Shown here: positions 1 to 7,339 of the stretch, piece by piece
How positions within the stretch are numbered: the stretch's first letter is position 1
Layout of the letters: every line of letters begins with the position of its first letter
Assembly (NCBI RefSeq): GCF_001995215.1
Contig: NZ_MUXN01000031.1
Location: 1 to 58,446, forward strand
DNA length: 58,446 nt
DNA from: Amycolatopsis azurea DSM 43854
GTDB taxonomy: Bacteria > Actinomycetota > Actinomycetes > Mycobacteriales > Pseudonocardiaceae
Reading direction: 5' to 3'
Notes under the pieces: model-generated
The model's input: the letters and a program-made list of their open reading frames with translations, nothing else
The model's database searches: none
Told to the model about the DNA's origin: nothing
Made by a program: the position numbers and the translations under genes

Positions 1-377
1 CGGCGAACGGGGGGAAGCTCAGTGACACTTCGTCCACACAGGACAGTTCGTGGCGATCGGTGGGCACTTGATGCCTGTAGGCACTTTTGGTGCGGGTCGT
101 GAGTGTTTTGGGTCGTTCTATTGGGGGGTAAGGCAAAGGCGGCGTGTTCCTTCGCTCGCCGGCACGCCGACCTCGGGTGTCGCGAAAGCCACGTTCGCAA
201 CGTTGAAGGTTGCGAACGTGGCTTTCGCAACGCCTCCGGGACTCCGCCCCACCACGAGAACCGGCAGACCCGCGGTGAAGTCCGTGAAAGCCTCCTTGAG
301 GGACCCAGAGTCCCTCAAGGAGGCCTTCACGGACCTGAGTACCGGCCGACGGCTGCGGGAACGATTCCCGCCTGAAC
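1..377. other. Intergenic region filled with repeat and hairpin elements
   Basis: I find no credible gene here. Small open frames exist on both strands, but they run through palindromes, so their mirrored peptides are artefacts. The stretch holds the 10-mer GGTCGTGAGT at 95-104, then the composite repeat described separately with its two hairpins (182-228 and 280-334). It lies just past the stop of the secreted-protein gene ending at 378, so the hairpins could terminate that transcript. Confidence 0.7.
132..334. repeat. Composite dispersed repeat, copy 1 (about 203 bp, two hairpins)
   Basis: The element starts at a GGCAAAGG motif and contains a perfect 20-bp stem (182-201 paired with 209-228, 7-nt loop) and a 25-bp stem with one mismatch (280-304 paired with 310-334, 5-nt loop). 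By eye it differs from the copy at 25750-25951 at about seven positions. Shorter relatives of its left part lie at 55828-55880 and at the window end (from 58411). It carries no frame, no terminal inverted repeat and no target duplication that I can see. The biochemical role is unknown; termination or nucleoid/recombination function are possibilities. Confidence 0.8.
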
Positions 378-860
378 TCAACGCCGGTAACGGACCTCGC
401 CACGCAGCGCCGGCGCGGCGGGACTGCCGCAGCGCTGTTCGAACGTGGCGTCGAGGGCGGTGAGTCCTTCGGCGCTCCGTTCGATACGGCTGATCGTGAA
501 GGTCGAGTAGTCGTCCAGGCAGCCCAGACCGGTGGCGATCGCGTGGATGCGGGCTCCCCCTGCGTGTTCGTACGGGCCCACCTGCAACGCACCGGTCGGG
601 GCGCTGAAGTCGAGCCGGAGGTAGTACTGACCGTTGTCGGCGTCGGCGTCCACGCGCACGACGTCACCGACCTCGCGGATCATCACCTCGTGCTCGGGCG
701 AGCCGACCCAGTACCCGCTCTTCCCGTCGACCGGGAAAGCGCCCTGTTCGGCGGAGAAGTCGATGCTCGCGATCGGCTCGTCGGCGGTCGCGACAGGCGC
801 GAACACGCCCATCAGACCCGTGGCGACGGCGAGCGTGGTGAAGGCATGACGGAGTTTCAT
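378..860 (-). CDS. Secreted hypothetical protein, 160 aa
   Basis: The ATG at 860 is preceded by a GAGGAG ribosome site six to seven bases upstream, which selects it over a longer frame beginning at 902. Residues 1-26 form a classical Sec signal peptide ending in an A-T-A cleavage site before DEPIAS. The mature part is acidic and probably beta-rich, with two cysteines (in GLGCLD and EQRCGS) that could pair after export. I do not recognise the family. The nearest upstream gene on the same strand ends at 1082, so it probably has its own promoter. The repeat hairpins directly downstream may act as terminator. Confidence 0.75.
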   Translation of the reverse strand: MKLRHAFTTLAVATGLMGVFAPVATADEPIASIDFSAEQGAFPVDGKSGYWVGSPEHEVMIREVGDVVRVDADADNGQYYLRLDFSAPTGALQVGPYEHAGGARIHAIATGLGCLDDYSTFTISRIERSAEGLTALDATFEQRCGSPAAPALRGEVRYRR

Positions 861-1081
861 GATTCTCCTCGGTGAGCGCCGCCCCCAGCAGACGGACACC
901 ACTGATCGTGCCCGAAGCTTCCGTCACACCGCACCGGTAGAACTACTCAGAAGCCAGCGGGCGGGAACCGGCCGCGGTGAGGACGCGGACTCCTTTGGCG
1001 GAACCGGGATCGAGCTCGACCACTTCCCTGGTCCGCCTGAGGCGGTAGTCAAGGGTCCGCGGACGGCGTTGGCCTGCCAGA

Positions 1082-1357
1082 TTAAGCGTCCAGGTAAGCG
1101 CCGCTGCCTCGGGGCGTTTGCGCGCCGAACCAGGTCACGAGACGCAGCAACTCCCCCAAGTCGTCACCTTCGGCCACCTCCTGGGTCAGCTCGACAGTGC
1201 GACGGCGGAACCACACCGCGTAATCCAAGGTCTCCGCACGAGAACGCCGATTCGAGGCCAGCGCCCGATGCTCCGGGAACTCACGTTCGTAGACCCCGAG
1301 CTCCGCCAAGGCGTTGGCATCGGCCCGTTTCATCAAGTCATCCAGTAGATCACCCAT
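1082..1357 (-). CDS. Small hypothetical protein coupled to the HelD-like ATPase, 91 aa
   Basis: This 91-residue acidic, probably all-helical protein (N-terminus MGDLLDDLMKRADANALAEL) begins at an ATG at 1357, inside the last codons of the upstream helicase gene. The two overlap by 25 bases, a strong sign of translational coupling and joint expression. No signal peptide, membrane segment or known motif is visible. Function is unknown; given the overlap it may assist or modulate the ATPase. The 180 bases after its stop contain no other gene that I can support. Confidence 0.65.
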   Translation of the reverse strand: MGDLLDDLMKRADANALAELGVYEREFPEHRALASNRRSRAETLDYAVWFRRRTVELTQEVAEGDDLGELLRLVTWFGAQTPRGSGAYLDA

Positions 1358-3453
1358 TGTTCTGTCCTCCCCGGGTGGTGCTGCAACGCGGACAGTTCGG
1401 CGGGTGGCTGTCCGGGGTGTACGACGCCCAGCCGCTGGGTGGTCCTGGTCATGGCGACGTAGAGGTCGTTGTGACCGTGTGGTGCGGCGCCGAGCAGCGC
1501 GGCCGGGTCGACGATCAGAACCGAGTCGAACTCCAGGCCTTTGGCCTCATCGACGGTGAGCAGCACTACCTTTCCGTTCAGGTCTGGCGAAGTGCCGAGG
1601 GCCAGCGCGGCGGCCAGCGGCGCGACGAGGGCATTCGGCGCGATGATCCCGAGTTGCCCGTCGGTGTGTGCCGCGGCGAGGTCGGCGACGGTGGTGATCA
1701 GGTCGGCGCGGGTGGTGCCGAGCCGCCAGGGCGGTACACCGGTCGAGCGGATCGAGCGGGCCGGAGGCGTTCCGGGATGGTAGGCGGCGAGCAGGTCCGC
1801 GGTGGCGGCCATGACTTCCGCCGGTGTGCGGTAGTTGACCGTGAGGCGGGCGAGTTGCCACCGCTCCCGCACATGTGGCCGCAGCACGCGGTCCCACGAC
1901 GAGGTTCCTGCCGGGTTCCCGGTCTGGGCGAGGTCCCCGACGACGGTCATCGATCTGCTGGGGCACCGGCGCATCAGCATCCGCCAGTCCATTTCGGACA
2001 GTTCCTGCGCCTCGTCGACGACCACGTGCCCGAACGTGGCATGGCCGTCGTCCGGTCCGAGCAGGGCGGCGGCTTCGTCGAGCAACGGGACGTCCACGGC
2101 GCTCCAGCCGTCACACCGCTCGCCGAGCAGGTCCGACACCACCCGTTCCGGGGCCAGCGGCGGCCACAGCTCATCGAGCGTGGCCTGGACACCGGTGTCG
2201 GCGAGTATCGAGTTCCGCAGAGCGGCCCGGTCCACCTCGTCCAGCATGGTCGTCGGCCCGGTGTCGTGGTCGATCACGACGCCCGCGGCCGCGAGCGCGC
2301 GCAGATCGGCCTCGCCGAGCCGGCCGTCCGGGCTGCCGCCGTCGAGCGCCTCGCCGGTGTCGGTGAGCACGATCGCTTCCATGGCCTCGATCAGGCGTCC
2401 CGCGAGCGCCTCCACGATCTCCCGCTGAAAGACCAGCCTGGCCTGGTTGTGCGGAAGTCTCGTGCGCCTGGCCTTGCGCATCGCGCGGTCGCACTCGCGC
2501 GGTTCGAGCCGCAGCACCTGTTGCTCGAACTCGACCTCGACCGGGTGCTCCGGTGTCCGCAACCGCGACCCCACCGCCGCGGCCAGCTGCCCGGCCATGA
2601 CCGCCTCGCCCTTGAGCTCGACGAGCCCGGGCGGATCCTCCCGGCTGATCTCGACGTCCGGCCGCAGGTCGGCGATGGTCGCGGTCACCACGCTGTTCTC
2701 GCCGAGACCCGGCAGTACCTGGCCGATGTAGTCGAGGAAGACCCGGCTGGGACCCACCACCAGAACACCGCGGGCGCGCAGATGCGGACGGGTGTAGAGC
2801 AGATACGCGACCCGGTGCAACGCGACGGCGGTCTTCCCCGTGCCGGGACCGCCCTGCACCACCAGCACCCCGTCGGTCTCGTGCCGGATGATCTGATCCT
2901 GTTCGGCCTGAAGGGTGGACACGATGTCGCGCATCCGCCCGGTCCGCGCCGCGGTCGCCGCCGCCAGCAACGCCGCCTCACCGACCAGATCCTCGTCGCG
3001 GGCGCCGTCCGGGGTCAGCAACTCGTCGTTCAGCGCGACGACGATCCGGCCGCGCGTGGTGATGTTCCGCCGTCTCCGCACCCCGCCCGGAGCGGTCGCC
3101 GTCGCGGTGTAGAACGCCCGGGCCACCGGAACCCGCCAGTCCACCAGCAACGGCTCGCCGCCTTCGTCCGGGAAAAGGCCGAGCCTGCCGATGTACACGC
3201 ACCGGCCGTCACGCATGTCGAGCCGCCCGAAGCACAACCCCTGCTCCACCGCGTCCAGACGCGCGGCCTCCGCCCGCCAGACAGCCGCCGCCTCCCGGCC
3301 CTCGGCCGCCGCCAGCCGCTCGGCCGCCTCCTCGCGCAGAGCATCCAGCCGGGCGTACAAGGCCGTCACGTACTCCTGCTCCCTGTCGATCTCACGGTCG
3401 ATGCCACCACCGGTCAAAGCCACCCGTACCTCCACGTCGACGTTCGGCTCCAT
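1333..3453 (-). CDS. helD: HelD/HelR-like RNA polymerase-associated ATPase (UvrD-like), 706 aa
   Basis: This is a superfamily 1 UvrD-like ATPase of the HelD type. HelD proteins bind RNA polymerase, clear stalled or antibiotic-bound complexes and recycle the enzyme; actinobacterial HelR members give rifamycin tolerance. The sequence shows an N-terminal helical arm (residues about 10-70), a Walker A motif GGPGTGKTAVALHR near residues 201-214, a Walker B motif VVVDEA near 477-482, and the later motif NYRTPAEVM. I chose the ATG at 3453: the longer frame to 3555 would overlap the upstream SEFIR gene by 50 bases, and its extra residues do not look like family sequence. No strong ribosome site precedes 3453, so the transcript may be leaderless. 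A palindrome at 3479-3494 sits where an operator would be. The HelR (rifamycin) subtype is inferred. Confidence 0.85.
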   Translation of the reverse strand: MEPNVDVEVRVALTGGGIDREIDREQEYVTALYARLDALREEAAERLAAAEGREAAAVWRAEAARLDAVEQGLCFGRLDMRDGRCVYIGRLGLFPDEGGEPLLVDWRVPVARAFYTATATAPGGVRRRRNITTRGRIVVALNDELLTPDGARDEDLVGEAALLAAATAARTGRMRDIVSTLQAEQDQIIRHETDGVLVVQGGPGTGKTAVALHRVAYLLYTRPHLRARGVLVVGPSRVFLDYIGQVLPGLGENSVVTATIADLRPDVEISREDPPGLVELKGEAVMAGQLAAAVGSRLRTPEHPVEVEFEQQVLRLEPRECDRAMRKARRTRLPHNQARLVFQREIVEALAGRLIEAMEAIVLTDTGEALDGGSPDGRLGEADLRALAAAGVVIDHDTGPTTMLDEVDRAALRNSILADTGVQATLDELWPPLAPERVVSDLLGERCDGWSAVDVPLLDEAAALLGPDDGHATFGHVVVDEAQELSEMDWRMLMRRCPSRSMTVVGDLAQTGNPAGTSSWDRVLRPHVRERWQLARLTVNYRTPAEVMAATADLLAAYHPGTPPARSIRSTGVPPWRLGTTRADLITTVADLAAAHTDGQLGIIAPNALVAPLAAALALGTSPDLNGKVVLLTVDEAKGLEFDSVLIVDPAALLGAAPHGHNDLYVAMTRTTQRLGVVHPGQPPAELSALQHHPGRTEQWVIYWMT

Positions 3454-3478
3454 CGAGCGTGTACCGCGAAATTCAGGA

Positions 3479-3494
3479 AGAACAGTCTTGTTCT
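3479..3494. promoter_or_regulatory. Perfect 16-bp palindrome before the HelD-like gene (candidate operator)
   Basis: AGAACAGTCTTGTTCT has perfect 6-bp arms around four bases and lies 26 bases upstream of the chosen ATG. If transcription starts at or near that ATG, the palindrome overlaps the promoter core, so it would suit a dimeric repressor or activator. It resembles a LexA site (GAAC...GTTC) but has six rather than four bases between the GAAC and GTTC half-sites. It also does not resemble the rifamycin-associated element reported for helR genes, as far as I can recall that element. No regulator gene is adjacent. Confidence 0.5.
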
Positions 3495-3505
3495 TTCTCG
3501 CCGCC

Positions 3506-5164
3506 TCAGCCGCCCAGGAAAGGAGTGATCCGTGCTGTCGGCGAGGACTGGTCACCAGCCGAACTCTCGACCGCCTTCAGGATGTCGCGCCACTCCGCTC
3601 GGGCCGACCATCGCGGCCGGATGCGCTCGTCGATCCGGCGGCCCCGCTCCGCTACCGCGCCGAGGCGGACGCGAGGATCCTGGCAGCGTCTCTCCAGGTA
3701 CCGGACGTCCGCCGGGGTCACCCCCGCTGCCCGGGGGTCGAGCGTCACGAGCATCCACCGGCTCAGATCGGCGAACCGGGTCATCGATGCGCGATCGAAG
3801 ATCTTGAACGCCGCTTCGGCGAGCCGGACGGCCTTCAACGGTTCGGTGTGCCTGCGGATTTCGGCGGACACGAGGTGGGCCCGCCCGACCAGAGCGGAGA
3901 ACGCGGTCGAGTCGGCCGGTCGGTCCGTCAGGCTGCGCACGACGCGTTCGACGAGTTCACCCGCACGCTGAGCGTCACCCCGGGCGGCGGCGATCTCCGC
4001 CCGCAACAAGCACAGTTCCTGGTGGATCGGCATGCCGGCTTCGCTCATGTGCCGGGCCGCCTTCTCCGCGAGCCGGGCCGCCGCCCGCAGAGATCTCGCT
4101 TCGCCGAGCAACTGATGGCGGCACCACCGGACGTGCGCGTGAACGTGTTCGCACGCACCGATCCGGCCGGTGCTGTCACCGAGCCGGCGGAGTAGCTTGA
4201 TCGCTTTCCTGGCACTGCCTTCAGCCGTCCGGAGGTGGCCGGAACGCGACCGACCGGCCGAGCCTTCGGCGAGTTCCCGGCGGATGTGTCCCAACGAAGC
4301 GTGACCGAGGGCCGCGGTCAGGAGGTCTCCCTCCGTCTCCGCGATGTCCACCGCTTCGAGCACCACTCTCGCGGCCAGCCCGAACTCTCCGCGCCGTCGC
4401 AGCAACCAGGCCAGACCCACGATGAGCGCTCTCGCCTTCTCCCCCGAGGCCGGTGAGCCGGCCGGTGCCGTGTTCAGCACCACGACGCAGCGATCGGTGA
4501 TCTCCTGCATCAGCCGGTCGTCGACCGAGCCGCGGATGACGTTCTCGACCGCGGAGAACGTCCCGGCGAACTTACCGGCGTCGAGCGGTGTCCCGACCAG
4601 GCAGCGCAGCCACTCACGCACGAGATCCGGACCGGAGACGGCCGTGCTCCCGGCCCACTCCATGTCGCTGACGATGTCGTGCGGCTCCAGTGGTGGCGGA
4701 AGCTGGCTCGGCGCCGCGCCTTCGAGCCGCCGGATCCGCCGGACGATCTCGTCGATACCGTCGCCGGGCTGCTCGCCCAGCCGGCTGATGGGGATGCCGG
4801 CCAGGACGGCAGGTGCTGACTCCACAACGAATCCGCGGTCCGCGACGGGGATGATCGGGCAATGCGTCGACCGCCAGTGGTCGTAGTACTTCTGGATGAT
4901 GAGAGAGCTTTCGAACCTGACCCCGCGGTGAGCCGGGGACTCCGTGATCCGGCCGAAGTGCTCGACGAAGGCCTCGGACAGGACAGGGATGACCAGGTTC
5001 TCAGCGATCATCTGGGCCATCCAGGCCGCTTGTGACACCACGTTCTGCTCTTTGAGGTCACCGTCCCAGTGCACGACGACACCTCGGTCGCGCAAGGCGG
5101 ACACGAGCGCGCCGGCCATTGCCCTTCCTCGCGCATCATGTGCGTATGCGACGAACACAGGCAC
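3506..5164 (-). CDS. SEFIR (TIR-like) domain protein with TPR-like helical repeats, 552 aa
   Basis: The N-terminus (VFVAYAHD, then GALVSALRDRGVVVHWDGD and IPVLSEAFVEHF, residues about 1-140) matches the SEFIR branch of the TIR superfamily, cytoplasmic domains used in signalling and in bacterial conflict systems. Residues about 230-480 form a long series of paired helices typical of TPR/SEL1-like repeats (ARALIVGLAWLLRRRGEF, ARLAEKAARHMSEAG and similar), suited to protein contacts. I chose the GTG at 5164 because AGGAG lies eight bases upstream; an ATG at 5227 would add 21 residues without domain character. It follows the tethered binding-protein gene by 72 bases on the same strand, so it is likely the third gene of the sigma-factor operon. 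No transmembrane segment is seen. Whether the SEFIR domain has NADase activity cannot be told. Confidence 0.8.
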   Translation of the reverse strand: MPVFVAYAHDARGRAMAGALVSALRDRGVVVHWDGDLKEQNVVSQAAWMAQMIAENLVIPVLSEAFVEHFGRITESPAHRGVRFESSLIIQKYYDHWRSTHCPIIPVADRGFVVESAPAVLAGIPISRLGEQPGDGIDEIVRRIRRLEGAAPSQLPPPLEPHDIVSDMEWAGSTAVSGPDLVREWLRCLVGTPLDAGKFAGTFSAVENVIRGSVDDRLMQEITDRCVVVLNTAPAGSPASGEKARALIVGLAWLLRRRGEFGLAARVVLEAVDIAETEGDLLTAALGHASLGHIRRELAEGSAGRSRSGHLRTAEGSARKAIKLLRRLGDSTGRIGACEHVHAHVRWCRHQLLGEARSLRAAARLAEKAARHMSEAGMPIHQELCLLRAEIAAARGDAQRAGELVERVVRSLTDRPADSTAFSALVGRAHLVSAEIRRHTEPLKAVRLAEAAFKIFDRASMTRFADLSRWMLVTLDPRAAGVTPADVRYLERRCQDPRVRLGAVAERGRRIDERIRPRWSARAEWRDILKAVESSAGDQSSPTARITPFLGG

Positions 5165-5236
5165 GGCACACACTCCTCGAATCGGCTTTGAGTCGATAAA
5201 GCGCGGACGGGATGACCGTCTGGCCATCCCGGGACG

Positions 5237-6487
5237 TCAGCCGCCGCTCGGCCAGCGGAGCACCAGCTTCCGGACGTCCAGCGGCGCGGCCAGGAAACCG
5301 TTGGCCAGCATGAGATCCGCGACTTTCTGGATTTCCGTCGGGTCGACCGTCTCCGGGTACGTCGCGATCCGGACGTCGTCGACGAACGCGGGGTCGACCT
5401 CCAGGTACTTGGTCAGCACCGAGTCCCGGACATCGGGCCGCTGCACATCCCTCGCGCCACGCGCCAAGGCACTCTGGAAGGCCCGGAGGACCTTGGCCTG
5501 GCTCTCCACCTGCCCGGACGTGACGAACCAGCCGGACAAGGGCAGCAAGGCCCGGCGCCCCAAGGTCACGTCGAGCACCGGGACCGCACCGGCCTGCTCC
5601 GCCCGGGTCACGTAGGGCTCCGCCATGACGGCGCCGTCGACGTCGCCGCGTTTCAGCGCGGCGAGCATGTCGTCCATGAACATCGGCACCCACTCGATGG
5701 AACCGGGCGCGACGTTGGCGTCGCGGAGGGCCAAGGCCATGCCGATGTCGGAGATGGATCCCGTGGCCGTCACCGCGATGCGCTTGCCCCGCACGTCACT
5801 GGGGTGCGTCAACGGCCCGTCACCGAGACCCATCAGCATGAGATGGCTGTTGCGCGCGGTGTAGGCCGCCGCGAGGATCTTCAGATCGGCCACCCCTTTG
5901 GACTGCGCGGTCAGCGCGCCCGGGTAACTGGTGAAGGCGATGTCGATCTTCTTCTGAACCAATTCCCTGATGGCGTCGGGGCCGCCCCGGACCTTTTCGA
6001 TCTCGATGTCGATGTGCTCGTCCTTGAAGTAGCCCTGGTCGAGTGCCCGGTACAAGGGAGCCGTGTCGACGACGTTCAACAGGCCGATGCGCAACTTCGC
6101 CGCCTGACCGGCGCCCTCCTGGGCACCGCCTCCGCCCTGGCGCAGGACCCCGTAGCACACGCCGACGACGCACAAGACCACCGCGGCGGCGGCCGTGACG
6201 ACCAGGTTCCGGCGCTTCCGCCTCGCCGCGACGAGGTCCGGAACGGACGCCGGCGCGACCTCCACCACGCCGTCACGGGGCCCTCTGGCTTCGACGACGG
6301 AAACGAAGGAAGAATCCTGGCTCTGCGTTCCTTCGAAGATTCTTTCCAGGAATTCGCGTTGCCGGGCGGGGTCGTTCCGGGCGTACGACGCCTGGAACAT
6401 CGCCTCACGGAGTGAGGCGAGCCGCCTCTCGAGATCACCGTCATACGCGGTGCCCGCCATCTTGGATCGCCGCCATGAGATTCTCAC
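5237..6487 (-). CDS. Membrane-tethered NMT1/SsuA-like binding protein with cytoplasmic N-terminal domain
   Basis: Residues from about 130 on are a periplasmic-binding-protein type II fold of the NMT1/THI5/SsuA class (KLRIGLLNVVDTAPLYRAL, AFTSYPGA, RGKRIAVTATGS, DGAVMAEPYVTRA). Unlike a normal binding lipoprotein it has no N-terminal signal. Instead about 90 charged residues come first, followed by one membrane segment (about 94-115, after an RRKRR stop-transfer cluster). This places the binding domain outside and the N-terminus inside the cell. No ABC permease or ATPase gene is near. It follows the ECF sigma gene by 39 bases, so it may be a ligand-sensing anti-sigma factor; that is inference. 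The GTG at 6487 has GGGGAG six bases upstream; an ATG at 6460 is the alternative. Confidence 0.75.
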   Translation of the reverse strand: MRISWRRSKMAGTAYDGDLERRLASLREAMFQASYARNDPARQREFLERIFEGTQSQDSSFVSVVEARGPRDGVVEVAPASVPDLVAARRKRRNLVVTAAAAVVLCVVGVCYGVLRQGGGGAQEGAGQAAKLRIGLLNVVDTAPLYRALDQGYFKDEHIDIEIEKVRGGPDAIRELVQKKIDIAFTSYPGALTAQSKGVADLKILAAAYTARNSHLMLMGLGDGPLTHPSDVRGKRIAVTATGSISDIGMALALRDANVAPGSIEWVPMFMDDMLAALKRGDVDGAVMAEPYVTRAEQAGAVPVLDVTLGRRALLPLSGWFVTSGQVESQAKVLRAFQSALARGARDVQRPDVRDSVLTKYLEVDPAFVDDVRIATYPETVDPTEIQKVADLMLANGFLAAPLDVRKLVLRWPSGG

Positions 6488-6526
6488 TTCGCACTCCCCT
6501 TTTCCGCACTTCACTTCCCGTTGAAC

Positions 6527-7078
6527 TCAGGTCTGGCCGGGAGGACGATCCGCCAGCAGTCGACGGAGTTTCTCGAGCGCCCGGTCGATACGCCGTCGTA
6601 CGACGCCTCTGCCGACGCGGAGAATCCGCGCCGCTTGGACCACGGACTGCTCGTCGAAGAAAACCAGGCTGAGCGCCTCCCGTAGATGAGGCTCGAGCTG
6701 CTCGATCGCGGCGAGGAGATCGATGTGCCCATCTCGGTCTCCCGTGATCCAGGCGCTGGGTCTCTTCTCGAGGCCCGCGATGTCGTCCGTGTACACCGGT
6801 CGCTTCTTCTTGACCGCGTCCTTCACCACATTCGCCGCGATGGCGATCGCCATCGCTTCGATCTCCCGGACGGCGGGCCGAGAGTCGCGCAACCGCTGCC
6901 AAAGACGCTCGAGCACGGCGTCGGCCATCTCGTCACAGTCGAGCCAGCCCGCGCGAAACTTGACAAAGCGAAGAATCTTGGCGCGCAAGACCGGGTAGAT
7001 CTTTTCGAATTCTCTTTGAAGAGGACTTCTGTCTGTTTCAACGCGTCGATCGTCGACCACGCTCGGACAGCCTTTCAC
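6527..7078 (-). CDS. ECF-like RNA polymerase sigma factor, 183 aa
   Basis: The protein has the two-domain layout of extracytoplasmic-function sigma factors. A sigma-2-like part (residues about 20-95) includes DEMADAVLERLWQRL and the basic stretch ANVVKDAVKKKRP. A sigma-4-like helix-turn-helix (about 125-178) reads LREALSLVFFDEQSVVQAARILRVGRGVVRRRIDRALEKLRRLL in successive segments. It should recruit RNA polymerase to a small set of promoters. It heads a probable three-gene unit with the tethered binding protein (39 bases downstream) and the SEFIR-TPR gene. The start is a GTG; 7078 is the longest, and a GTG at 7060 is equally possible. I cannot identify its target promoter. Confidence 0.75.
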   Translation of the reverse strand: MKGCPSVVDDRRVETDRSPLQREFEKIYPVLRAKILRFVKFRAGWLDCDEMADAVLERLWQRLRDSRPAVREIEAMAIAIAANVVKDAVKKKRPVYTDDIAGLEKRPSAWITGDRDGHIDLLAAIEQLEPHLREALSLVFFDEQSVVQAARILRVGRGVVRRRIDRALEKLRRLLADRPPGQT

Positions 7079-7260
7079 CGTCTAGCGGATTCACCCTTTC
7101 TCGCCGACCCGGAAATCGGCACGAGGCGAATCTTGGACAATTTCAGGCCAAAGCCGGTGATCTCCCGCCTTGCACGCCCGACCCGGGATAGCCACATATG
7201 GAGAAGACGACTGTCGAAGATCAGATGCACGGACGAACGCGCGGTTCACTCGAAAGAATT
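7079..7260. other. Leader region of the sigma-factor operon
   Basis: This gap between the sigma gene (leftward) and the bidirectional hairpin at 7261-7304 must contain the operon promoter. The motif CCGGGTCGG occurs twice on the minus strand, near 7105 and near 7190, which could be direct repeats for a regulator. No gene is supported. Confidence 0.35.
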
Positions 7261-7304
7261 AAAAAGCCACACTTTCGCCCGTCAAGGCGAAAGTGTGGCT
7301 TTTT
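7261..7304. terminator. Strong hairpin terminator after the AurF/FprB operon
   Basis: A perfect 19-bp inverted repeat (7261-7279 with 7286-7304, loop CGTCAA) starts with AAAAA and ends with TTTTT, so both strands read as a GC-rich stem with a U tract. It lies 36 bases after the stop of the leftward FprB-like gene and so should end that transcript. It also insulates the sigma-factor promoter. It is the most classical intrinsic terminator in the window. Confidence 0.85.
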
Positions 7305-7339
7305 AGGCCGAAACTCGAGGCCGGTCCGAAAGGCCGTGG

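Noticed and set aside
132..334. Insertion sequence or MITE with transposase
   Set aside because: No transposase frame, terminal inverted repeats or target duplication are visible; I report it only as a dispersed repeat.
50..381. Three small overlapping open frames at the left edge
   Set aside because: They cross perfect palindromes, so forward and reverse peptides mirror each other; similar pseudo-frames recur at every copy of the repeat.
3479..3494. LexA/SOS box
   Set aside because: The GAAC and GTTC half-sites are six bases apart, not four as in the actinobacterial SOS box.
859..3528. A very long open frame (about 889 codons) on the plus strand opposite the HelD-like gene
   Set aside because: It is antisense to a protein with clear Walker motifs and shows Arg/Pro/Gly-rich sequence without domains, typical of high-GC shadow frames.
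3454..3555. Rifamycin-associated element upstream of the HelD-like gene
   Set aside because: I could not recognise the known inverted repeat in this region, so HelR-type rifamycin inducibility stays unproven.
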